Part shown: one piece after another, positions 8,395 through 16,152 of the stretch
Layout: the number at the start of each line of letters is the position of its first letter
Numbering within the stretch: position 1 is the first letter of the stretch
Translations under genes and position numbers: made by a program
Assembly: GCA_018242605.1 (NCBI GenBank)
Contig: JAFEBP010000005.1
Coordinates: forward strand, 24,861 to 88,860
DNA: 64,000 nt
Direction: 5' to 3'
DNA from: Planctomycetota bacterium
GTDB taxonomy: Bacteria; Planctomycetota; Phycisphaerae; Phycisphaerales; UBA1924
Notes under the pieces: generated by a model
The model's input: only the letters and a program-made list of their open reading frames with translations
What the model was told of the DNA's origin: nothing
Databases searched by the model: none

Positions 8395-8886
8395 ATGTCG
8401 TACGAGAATTTCGAGTGGATCAATCCCGCAGTGCTGGCCCAGACGCAGGCAGGAGCCGCGCCCGCGGCGAGCCCGTCCGCGCAGCCGGTGCAGGCGGTCG
8501 GAATGCCCGGCGCCCCGGCGGCGACGGTGCAGCCCGGGGCGACTCCCGCGACCGCTCCGGCGGGTACGGGGGCCCCGCAGAGTTCGATGCTGCTATGGCT
8601 CATGCTGGGCATGATGGCCGTTCTATTCCTCCCCGCGATGCTTAGCGGCCGCAAGGAAAAGAAGCGTCGCGAGGAGCTTCTGGGTTCCCTCAAAAAGCAG
8701 GACCGCGTTCAGACGCATAGCGGGATCATCGGCAACATCGTGGAGATTTCGGATACCGAAGTCGTGCTGCGAGTCGAAGAGGGGCGGATCCGCTTCTCCA
8801 AGGCCGCGATCCAGGGCGTCATCCGCCCGGGCGCCGGGGCGACCAGCGTTGCAGAGCCCAAGGACGCCAAGGCAGTGACCGTCTGA
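8395..8886 (+). CDS. yajC: Preprotein translocase accessory subunit YajC
   Basis: This 163-residue single-pass membrane protein has an Ala/Pro/Gly-rich N-terminal region (about residues 15-60), a transmembrane helix (SMLLWLMLGMMAVLFLPAM) and the YajC core (RREELLGSLKKQDRVQTHSG, IIGNIVEISDTEVVLRV). YajC associates with SecDF next to SecYEG. Start ATG 8395 is preceded by AAGAGG at suitable spacing. It is longer than the usual ~110 residues because of the low-complexity N-terminus. It lies between tgt and secDF, as in many genomes. Confidence 0.93.
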   Translation: MSYENFEWINPAVLAQTQAGAAPAASPSAQPVQAVGMPGAPAATVQPGATPATAPAGTGAPQSSMLLWLMLGMMAVLFLPAMLSGRKEKKRREELLGSLKKQDRVQTHSGIIGNIVEISDTEVVLRVEEGRIRFSKAAIQGVIRPGAGATSVAEPKDAKAVTV

Positions 8887-8945
8887 GTTTCGATCGCCCC
8901 CGCGGCTCGGAGCGGGTGGCTACGCACCATTGATTCCTGATCCCA

Positions 8946-11900
8946 ATGCGCAACCTCTACAAGAGCCTCATTGTCGTTCTCACCGTGCTGATCGTCTGCA
9001 CGTATTCGATCATCCCACCGGAGGAAAAGCTCCGGTTGGGCAAGGACCTTCGCGGCGGTGTGAGCCTTGTGTACTCCGTGCAGACCCGCACGGGCTCGGG
9101 CTCCGACCCCAAGAAGCTGATCGACGACACCATCGCGCAGCTCAAGAACCGCGTCGATCCCGACGGCCTGTTCGAGATCTCGATGGTGGCCCAGGGCAAC
9201 GACCGCATCGAGATCACGATGCCGCTGCCCAGCGACAAAGTCAAGCACCTCAAGGACCTGTTCGAGGAGGAGCTGCGCAGCCTGGGCAAGGCCAGCCTGA
9301 CCCGCACCCGCGTCGAGCAGATGGTGAAAGACTCTCCCGAGGCCCGCGCCAAGGAGATTGAGTCTCTCGCGAACAAGAGCGAAGGCCGAAAGACGCTGCT
9401 GAACAACGCCGCGAACATGTACGACGCGGCGACCGCCAAGCGGGCCGCGTACGCCGCCGAGACCGATCCGGCGAAGAAAGACGCGCTGGCCGCTGACGTG
9501 GCCACCGCCGAGATCGCGTACGAAGATGCGGTGAAGCAGGTGCTCGCGACCGCTTTGTCGGCCGAGGAACTGAGGCGCGTTGTTTCGCTCTCGCCCCGGC
9601 CGCGCGTGTTTAATGATCGCGACGGCAAGCCCGTGACGCTCCCCAGCCCGCGCGAGGAGGCCGAGACCAAGCTGCGCGAGGCGCACAAGGACGCCTTGCC
9701 GGAAATCGACCGGGTCATCAACGCGTTCAACGCCTACGCCAAGGAACGCAAGAGCCTCGATGACCCCGAGGATTTGAAGCGTCTGCTCCGCGGCGCCGGC
9801 GTGCTCTCTTTCCGTATCACCGTGAAGCCGGACGACACCTCCGCCGCCGCTCGCGTTGACGAACTCCGCAAGAAGTTCCGGGAGCTGGGCCCCAAGAACG
9901 CCAACGCCGACGACATGAAGTGGATGCGCCTCAACCGCATCGACGGCTGGCTGCACTCCAAGGAGGACGCCGAGGCCCTCCAGAAGAGCGACGCCTTCGC
10001 GGCCCCCTACTTCGCTGCCCGCGGGTACGTGGTGGAAGGACGCGGCGGCGATTACTACATGCTGTGCTGGGACACGCCCAACACGCGACTGACCCTGGTG
10101 GATCACCAGGACCAGCCGTGGGCGGTCGCCAACGCCTCCCAGGGACGCGACGAGGTCGGTCGCCCCGCGATCCACTTCGCGATGGACCCGGTGGGCGCCA
10201 AGTACCTGGGCGCACTGACCCGCAGCAACGTCGGCAAGCAGATGGCCGTGCTTCTCGACGACGAGGTGTACACCGCCCCCAACCTGCTCTCGGCGATCTC
10301 CTCGCAGGGGCAGATCACCGGCGAGTTCTCCCAGGAAGAAATCAACTACGTGGTGCGGGTGCTCTCCGGCGGTTCGCTCCAGCAGGCGCTGTCGCCCGAC
10401 CCCATCAGCGAGAACACGATCGCTCCGCAGTTGGGCGCCGACAACCTGACCAAGGGCCTGTGGTCCGGCGTGTACGCCGCGGTCGTCGTCAGCGTGTTCA
10501 TGGTGTTCTACTACTTCGGCTGCGGCTTTGTGGCCGTTCTAGCTCTGATCATCAACGCCACCATCATCCTGGGCCTGATGGCCCTGAGCAAAGCGGCGTT
10601 CACGATGCCCGGCATCGCGGGCGTCATCCTGACCTTCGGCATGGCCGTGGACAGCAACGTGCTGATCTACGAGCGCATGCGCGAGGAAATGCTCAGGGGC
10701 AACGACCTCAAGACCAGCGTGCGACTGGGCTTCGACAAGGCGTTGGCGTCGATCGTCGACGGCAACATGACCAACCTCATCGTGTGCGTGGTGCTGTACT
10801 ACACGGGCACTCCCGAGATCCGCGGCTTCGCCATCACGATGGGCATCGGCGTTGCCTCCACCCTCTTCTGCGCCCTGGTGGTCACGCGGCTGGTGCTCGA
10901 GAGCGCGGTCGCCCTGGGTTGGCGCCGCACGTCGATGCTCTCGATGGCGGTGCCGGCCATCCAGCGTGCCATCACCCCGCACTTCAACTGGCTCAAGGCC
11001 CGGTACGTTTTCTTCACCATCTCGGCCCTGTACGTGGGCCTGGGCTTGGCGATGGTCTTCTTTGTCCAGGGCCCCAAGATGCTGGACAACCAGTTCCGCG
11101 GCGGCACGAAGCTGACGATCCAGTTGCGTGAAGACCCCGCGACCGGCAAGCCGCTCACGATGACCCGCGGCGACGTTGAGAAGCGGGCCAAGGCCCCGGC
11201 CGAGGCCAAGAACGCTCCCACGAGCCTGCGGCCGCTGTTGAGCGTCGAGGTGGCCCCGCTGAACCCCGCTTCTGACGGTGTCACCGCTGAGCGCTTCGAG
11301 ATCAAGGTCGGGCCCGATGACTCGGGCGGCGTGGCGGACCCCAACGCCATCCCCCGCGCGATCATCAGCGCTTTCAGCGACGTGATGGACGTTCAGCCCG
11401 CGCTGGCGTTCAACGGTTCGGATAAGGAAGACGCCGACGCGGCGCACGTGATCGAGAAGCCGGTGCTGGCCGACAACATCGACAAGCCGATTGTCCCGAA
11501 GGAGCCGGTGACGGACTTCATCGGCGGCGTGGCCATCGTGCTAGAGAACATCGAGCCTCCGCCGACGCTCGCTTCGCTCAAGGCGCGTCTCGCGACCGCC
11601 CGTGGCACTCCCGAGTTCTCTTCAACGCTGGCACGCCAGCAGAAGATCCTGATTTCCGAGGGCGATGAACGGGCGGTCAAGACCGCCGTGCTGCTGGTTC
11701 GCGACGACGCGATCAGCCCCGCGGACGAGGAAACCTGGAACAGCAGCGTCAAGGCCAAGGAGTGGGCATTGGCGCGCGAGGCGCTCACAAAGCAAAGTTC
11801 GCTGGCCGGCGTTCAGGCGTTCAGCCCCGCCATCGCCGGTTCTTTCCGCGCCGACGCGATCACGGCATCGCTCCTCTCGTTCTTCTTCATCGGCATCTAC

Positions 11901-12425
11901 ATCTGGGTGCGGTTCAAGACCATCAACTACGCGCTCGCGGCGGTCGTCGCCCTGATCCACGACGTGCTCACGGTGCTGGGACTTCTGGCCCTCGCGGGTA
12001 TCCTGTGCGAAACTCCGGCCACCAGCGGTTTTGCGCACTCGCTGGGGCTGCTGCCGTTCAAGATCGACCTTAATATCGTCGCCGCGCTCCTGACGATCGC
12101 GGGCTACTCGCTGAACGATACCGTGATCGTCATGGACCGCATCCGCGAGAACCGCGGCAAGCTGCCCTACGCCACGTCCACCATCATCAACGACGCCATC
12201 AACCAGACCTTCAGCCGAACACTCATCACGGGCGGCACGACGCTGGTGTCGTGCATCATCCTGTACCTCATCGGCGGCGAGGGCATGCGTGCGTTCGCGT
12301 TCGCGCTCACCACCGGCCTGATCTTCGGCACCTACTCCTCGGTCGCGGTCGCCGCGCCGATCGTGTGGTCACGCAAGCACGACAACCAGCCCGGGTTGGC
12401 TCCGCAGCAGGTGGCTACGCTGTAG
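8946..12425 (+). CDS. secDF: Fused SecD-SecF protein-export membrane protein, unusually long
   Basis: This 1159-residue protein uses proton motive force to assist late steps of Sec export. The SecD part starts with TM1 and DLRGG (residues 34-38). It contains PAIHFAMDPVGAKYLG and the TM4 motif GMAVDSNVLIYERMREE near residue 565. The SecF part begins near residue 680 (FRGGTKLTIQL) and has GYSLNDTVIVMDRIREN near 1055. It is much larger than Bacillus SecDF (about 740). The extra length is a Lys/Ala/Glu-rich helical insertion at about 120-260 in the first periplasmic domain and a ~240-residue periplasmic segment at about 735-970 in SecF. No clear Shine-Dalgarno sequence precedes the ATG. Confidence 0.95.
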   Translation: MRNLYKSLIVVLTVLIVCTYSIIPPEEKLRLGKDLRGGVSLVYSVQTRTGSGSDPKKLIDDTIAQLKNRVDPDGLFEISMVAQGNDRIEITMPLPSDKVKHLKDLFEEELRSLGKASLTRTRVEQMVKDSPEARAKEIESLANKSEGRKTLLNNAANMYDAATAKRAAYAAETDPAKKDALAADVATAEIAYEDAVKQVLATALSAEELRRVVSLSPRPRVFNDRDGKPVTLPSPREEAETKLREAHKDALPEIDRVINAFNAYAKERKSLDDPEDLKRLLRGAGVLSFRITVKPDDTSAAARVDELRKKFRELGPKNANADDMKWMRLNRIDGWLHSKEDAEALQKSDAFAAPYFAARGYVVEGRGGDYYMLCWDTPNTRLTLVDHQDQPWAVANASQGRDEVGRPAIHFAMDPVGAKYLGALTRSNVGKQMAVLLDDEVYTAPNLLSAISSQGQITGEFSQEEINYVVRVLSGGSLQQALSPDPISENTIAPQLGADNLTKGLWSGVYAAVVVSVFMVFYYFGCGFVAVLALIINATIILGLMALSKAAFTMPGIAGVILTFGMAVDSNVLIYERMREEMLRGNDLKTSVRLGFDKALASIVDGNMTNLIVCVVLYYTGTPEIRGFAITMGIGVASTLFCALVVTRLVLESAVALGWRRTSMLSMAVPAIQRAITPHFNWLKARYVFFTISALYVGLGLAMVFFVQGPKMLDNQFRGGTKLTIQLREDPATGKPLTMTRGDVEKRAKAPAEAKNAPTSLRPLLSVEVAPLNPASDGVTAERFEIKVGPDDSGGVADPNAIPRAIISAFSDVMDVQPALAFNGSDKEDADAAHVIEKPVLADNIDKPIVPKEPVTDFIGGVAIVLENIEPPPTLASLKARLATARGTPEFSSTLARQQKILISEGDERAVKTAVLLVRDDAISPADEETWNSSVKAKEWALAREALTKQSSLAGVQAFSPAIAGSFRADAITASLLSFFFIGIYIWVRFKTINYALAAVVALIHDVLTVLGLLALAGILCETPATSGFAHSLGLLPFKIDLNIVAALLTIAGYSLNDTVIVMDRIRENRGKLPYATSTIINDAINQTFSRTLITGGTTLVSCIILYLIGGEGMRAFAFALTTGLIFGTYSSVAVAAPIVWSRKHDNQPGLAPQQVATL

Positions 12426-12473
12426 CCTTGGCGTGACAACGGGGCGGCGGCCGATCGCGGCGCTGCCTCCGCG

Positions 12474-12479
12474 TATAGT
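12474..12479 (+). promoter_or_regulatory. -10-like TATAGT 8 nt upstream of the LysM gene start
   Basis: The hexamer TATAGT is followed by 8 nt and then the ATG at 12488; no Shine-Dalgarno sequence fits between them. It is a candidate leaderless promoter. No convincing -35 is visible at 16-18 bp. Confidence 0.5.
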
Positions 12480-12487
12480 GTGTTCCG

Positions 12488-13123
12488 ATGCAGGACCAAG
12501 CCACGCGAATCGCCGTTGGCCTCGTGCTTCTGGTCGCCCTCTGGATCGGCGTCTACTGGTGGTGGCCCGCCGGGACTGATTCGGGGGTATCGGTCGCTCC
12601 GCCGGAGAAGACTCCGGGCGGGACGAACACCGCCAGGCCGGCGCCGCCGAGCCCGCCGAAGATCGAGCCCAAGATCGAACCGCGGCCGCCCGCTGTTGAG
12701 TCTCCGCCTGCCAAGTCCATCGCGGTCATTCCGCCCGAGTTTCAGGAATACACGCTTAAGAGCGGTGACACCTACTCGACCATCTCTCTGCGGTTTTACG
12801 GCACTTCCGCGTACGCCTCGGCCATCGGCAAGGCCAATCCGCTCCTGAGCCCATCGAACCTGCGTGCCGGCCGCGTGATCCGAGTGCCCAAGGACCCCAA
12901 GAACATCCAGGGCGTGCCGGTCAAGGCCGGCTCGGAGCCCAGGACTCCCTTCTCCGAATACGTGGTGGAATCCGGCGACACGCTCTCCAAGATCGCGGCG
13001 ACCGTGTATGGGGAGAGCAAGCTCGCGAATCTCATCTTCGAAGCCAATCGCGACCAGCTCAAGGACGAGGATTCGCTGAAGATCGGCCAGCGCCTCAAGA
13101 TCCCGCCCAAGCCCTCCCAATGA
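12488..13123 (+). CDS. Membrane-anchored protein with two LysM domains
   Basis: This 211-residue protein has an N-terminal transmembrane helix (residues 9-27, ending in a WWW patch) and a Pro/Lys-rich linker to about residue 80. Two LysM modules follow: YTLKSGDTYSTISLRFYGTS (from about 83) and YVVESGDTLSKIAATVYGES (from about 158). LysM binds N-acetylglucosamine-containing glycans, so it probably tethers to peptidoglycan on the periplasmic face. It has no catalytic domain. The stop overlaps the ATG of the FAD oxidoreductase (ATGA). The functional link to the two following metabolic genes is unclear. Confidence 0.88.
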   Translation: MQDQATRIAVGLVLLVALWIGVYWWWPAGTDSGVSVAPPEKTPGGTNTARPAPPSPPKIEPKIEPRPPAVESPPAKSIAVIPPEFQEYTLKSGDTYSTISLRFYGTSAYASAIGKANPLLSPSNLRAGRVIRVPKDPKNIQGVPVKAGSEPRTPFSEYVVESGDTLSKIAATVYGESKLANLIFEANRDQLKDEDSLKIGQRLKIPPKPSQ

Positions 13124-14337
13124 CCAGCATCGCAGAGTTGCCAACACCTTCGTCGGCGATCGCGTGCGATTGCGTCGTCATCGGCGGCGGCATCGCGGGG
13201 CTGTGGGCTCGGGCATCGCTCGCCCGCGCGGGCTATTCCTGCGTGTTGGTCAGTGATGCGCCCTTGGGCGCTGCGCAGACTGTGTGCTCTCAAGGCATCT
13301 TGCACCGGGGCGTGAAGTACGCGCTCTCGCCGGCCGCCGCTGAAGTATCGCGAGCGCTGGTCGCGGCGCAGACCGTGTGGGACGATTGCCTTGCGGGCCG
13401 GGGCACGATTGATCTGAGGAGCGTCCATGTCTTGACGCGGCAGATGTATATGTGGACCAAGCCCGGGTTGCTGAGCGGGCTCACAGGCGTTGCCGCTTCG
13501 CTGGCGATGCGGTCGGAAGTGACGAGGCTGGCAAAGGCGGATCTTCCCGGGGCGTTCGCCGGCGCATCAGATCGGGTGGGCGTGTGGAGCGTGAAGGAGC
13601 CGTGCGTGAGCGCGGAGAGCTTGGTCGCCGCGATGGCGGCGGTTCCGGCCGGGCCGGTGCTCATCGCCCCTCCCGGCGGGCCGCGTCCGCGTCTGAGGCA
13701 GGAATCAGGCGGTGTGAGTGTGATGGTAGGGGATGCGAGTATCCGTGCGCGAGCGGCGTTGCTGGCGGCCGGGCTGGGTAACGAGGCGTTGCTGGGCGAT
13801 CTGAATGTGCAGGCGTCGCAGGCGTGCCAGCGGCGGCCGCTGCGGATGACGCTGGCCAAGGGTGTTCCGTTCGAACTGTTCGGCCACTGCATCAAGGAAC
13901 TCTCGGACAAGCCCCGGCTCACGATCACTTCCTCGGTGGATCAGGACGGGCAAGTCGTGTGGTATATCGGTGGTGATGTTGCCGAGTTGGGCGTAACGCG
14001 ACGCCGCGATGAGCACCTTGCGGCGGTACGCCGCGAACTGGGCGAGTGCTTGCCGTGGATCGATTTCGCGCGGGTTCGACTGGCGGATTTTGAGATCGTC
14101 CGCGCGGAAGGTCGGGCCGATGGCGGCAAGCGTCCCGACGGCCCGGTGCTGCGGTCGTTCGGCCGCGCCGCGGCGGTGTGGCCCACGAAACTCGCGCTGG
14201 CGCCGCTCGCGGCGGACATGGCACTGGAGTGGCTGCGCGGCGTGATCGAGCCCGGAGCGGGCGCACCGGCATCGATCTCCGCTCCCGTGCAGATCGCGCC
14301 GGCGCCGTGGCGTTGGAGGGATCTGGAGTGGAACTAA
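13120..14337 (+). CDS. FAD-dependent oxidoreductase (glycine/D-amino-acid oxidase fold)
   Basis: This 405-residue protein has an N-terminal dinucleotide-binding motif DCVVIGGGIAGLWARASL (GGGIAG at 22-27) followed by a basic/hydrophobic beta strand, and has the size and layout of the DAO family. It has SQGILHRGVKYAL and a C-terminal FGRAAAVWPTKLALAPL resembling the FAD-closing segment of those enzymes. The substrate cannot be deduced. The start overlaps the LysM stop (ATGA) and the 3' end overlaps the aldo/keto reductase by 10 bp, so the three genes form one coupled operon. No signal peptide is seen. Confidence 0.82.
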   Translation: MTSIAELPTPSSAIACDCVVIGGGIAGLWARASLARAGYSCVLVSDAPLGAAQTVCSQGILHRGVKYALSPAAAEVSRALVAAQTVWDDCLAGRGTIDLRSVHVLTRQMYMWTKPGLLSGLTGVAASLAMRSEVTRLAKADLPGAFAGASDRVGVWSVKEPCVSAESLVAAMAAVPAGPVLIAPPGGPRPRLRQESGGVSVMVGDASIRARAALLAAGLGNEALLGDLNVQASQACQRRPLRMTLAKGVPFELFGHCIKELSDKPRLTITSSVDQDGQVVWYIGGDVAELGVTRRRDEHLAAVRRELGECLPWIDFARVRLADFEIVRAEGRADGGKRPDGPVLRSFGRAAAVWPTKLALAPLAADMALEWLRGVIEPGAGAPASISAPVQIAPAPWRWRDLEWN

Positions 14338-15110
14338 GACCACTGGGTTCAACCGCGCTGCGCATCAGCGTGCTGGGGCTGGGCACCGTGAAACTCGGGC
14401 GTGCCCAGGGAGTCAAGTACCCGCGGCCAGTCACTATCCCGACCGATGACGAGGCGGAGGCCCTGCTCGCGGCCGCGGCGGAACGGGGGATCAACTTCAT
14501 CGATACCGCTCCTGCGTACGGCAATGCCGAAGAGCGCCTCGGATCGCTGCTGGGGGGTCAACGGGACCGCTGGGTCATCGCGACGAAGGCTGGCGAAGAG
14601 TTCGAAAACGGTCAATCCCGCTTTGATTTCTCGCCGCGGGCGATCCGTGCGAGCGTCGAACGCAGCCTTGTCCGGCTGCGCACCGATCGGCTTGACCTCG
14701 TGCTGATTCACTCGGACGGGGAGGCCGAAAAGCGACTTGATGAACTGGGAGTGTTCGAGGAACTCGCGGCTCTGCGTTCGGCCGGCAAGATCCTTGCGTT
14801 CGGCGTGTCGGTCAAGTCGCTGGAAGGGGCGACGCTCGCGATCGCACGCTGCGACGCCGTCATGGTGGCGCTGAATCCGGGCGAGACGACCTTTCTGCCC
14901 GCCGTCGCGGCGGCCCGGGAGCGGCGCGTGGGCGTGCTGATCAAGAAGGCGCTGGGGAGCGGGCACCTGGTTAAGACCACGAGCGATCTTGAGCAGTGCC
15001 TGGGCCTGTCGGTGCGGACACCCGGCGTGTCCAGCGTGATCATCGGCACCGCCAACCGGCAACATCTGGAGCAAGCCTGCGATGCGGCCGGCCGCATCAC
15101 CGGGCGTTGA
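14328..15110 (+). CDS. Aldo/keto reductase
   Basis: This 260-residue protein has the full AKR tetrad: Asp59 and Tyr64 in NFIDTAPAYGNAEERLG, Lys87 in VIATKAG and His128 in LDLVLIHSDG. The C-terminal cofactor segment VSSVIIGTANRQHLEQA is typical of the bacterial AKR groups that resemble MocA or TasA. It should reduce carbonyls or oxidise alcohols with NAD(P). Start GTG 14328 was chosen for its GGAGGG Shine-Dalgarno sequence and conserved N-terminus (LRPLGSTALRISVLGLGT). It overlaps the FAD oxidoreductase by 10 bp, suggesting the two act on the same metabolite. Confidence 0.9.
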   Translation: MELRPLGSTALRISVLGLGTVKLGRAQGVKYPRPVTIPTDDEAEALLAAAAERGINFIDTAPAYGNAEERLGSLLGGQRDRWVIATKAGEEFENGQSRFDFSPRAIRASVERSLVRLRTDRLDLVLIHSDGEAEKRLDELGVFEELAALRSAGKILAFGVSVKSLEGATLAIARCDAVMVALNPGETTFLPAVAAARERRVGVLIKKALGSGHLVKTTSDLEQCLGLSVRTPGVSSVIIGTANRQHLEQACDAAGRITGR

Positions 15111-15135
15111 ATCCGGCCGTACGGCGGTCGTTGGT

Positions 15136-15924
15136 TCAGCAGCCGCCGGCTTCCCACACGAAGAAAAAGGCCTGGACGTCCGAACCGTCGACGCTGCCGT
15201 CGAAGTTGGTGTCGGCGGCCGTTTCACCGTTCTCCCAGTTCTCGAAGAAGGCCAGGACATCGGCGCCGTCGATGCCGCCGTCCTCGTTCGCGTCGGCCAC
15301 GCACGGGGGCGGGCCGAAGGTGAGCTCGAACCGCAGATCGCGGTCGCACTCGTCGCCCGAACCCGTCAGCAGCGCGTTGTACTCGAAACGATAGTCGCCC
15401 GCGGGCAGTTCACCCACGTAGAGCGTCCGGGTCTGGAGCGTCGGCTCCATGGACTGAACCACCGTCTGACCGTCGGCCAGCGATGTCAGACGGATCGTCG
15501 TGATTTCCGCGGCCGAGGGGGCCGGTCCATCACCGCGGGTGCGGATGAAGTACGGCTGGTTGCTGGCGATCTGAAACGTGGCGTCCACGACGCTGGTCAC
15601 GCTTCCCTGAACGGCGACGTTGCCGATCGCGTTGCCGCCGGCGGCACGGAACCGCGCCCGCCCTTTGACGCCGCCCTCGAAATGACAGGAGATGAACCCG
15701 ATCCCGGAGTTGAACCGCGTGACCCCGCCCGCGTTGAACGGGGCTGTGTGCGACAGGTCCGCCGAGAATGCCCCGAAATCGGCCGCGGCGGCGGTTTGGG
15801 TGAATCCATCCGCCGTGGTGGCGATCGTCAGTTGCCGCGTCTGTGTCAGCCAGACTTCCGGATCTTGCGCGAACCCCGCGGCGGTCAGGGTCAAACATGC
15901 TGCGGTGGTGATGGAGATCTTCAT
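15136..15924 (-). CDS. Exported protein with C-terminal GC-type dockerin-like anchor
   Basis: This 262-residue protein has a signal peptide (residues 1-20, ending AAGFAQ), a beta-rich body of unknown fold, and a C-terminal ~55-residue module. The module contains two dockerin-like Ca2+ loops, ADANEDGGIDGADVLAFF and DTNFDGSVDGSDVQAFF, and ends in EAGGC. This arrangement matches the GC-type dockerin anchors found in Phycisphaerales-like genomes. The start is ATG 15924; longer upstream frames lack the signal peptide at the N-terminus. It has no recognised enzymatic domain and is convergent with the aldo/keto reductase. Confidence 0.8.
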   Translation of the reverse strand: MKISITTAACLTLTAAGFAQDPEVWLTQTRQLTIATTADGFTQTAAAADFGAFSADLSHTAPFNAGGVTRFNSGIGFISCHFEGGVKGRARFRAAGGNAIGNVAVQGSVTSVVDATFQIASNQPYFIRTRGDGPAPSAAEITTIRLTSLADGQTVVQSMEPTLQTRTLYVGELPAGDYRFEYNALLTGSGDECDRDLRFELTFGPPPCVADANEDGGIDGADVLAFFENWENGETAADTNFDGSVDGSDVQAFFFVWEAGGC

Positions 15925-16152
15925 TCGATGGTTCCCGTGTCGGGTCACTCCCGGTACATGCGGTGCCCCGTGGCCGGGTCTGTCACGAATTCTGACACAA
16001 GGCCCGCGAAATTCAAGAGAAAATACAGGCAGCGTGTTCGCAGTCCGTTTGAGGCGCCCGCATGAACCGCCTTTCCCATCCCGGGACGCCGATAACAACG
16101 ATCTTGGCGGCGGATCTGTCTGGCGGGCGCTGTGCCCGCCTATTCGCTGTAA

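Noticed and set aside
8887..8945. TAnnnT box before secDF
   Set aside because: Only TACGCA occurs at a larger distance; it does not fit TAnnnT, so secDF was not counted as a leaderless candidate.
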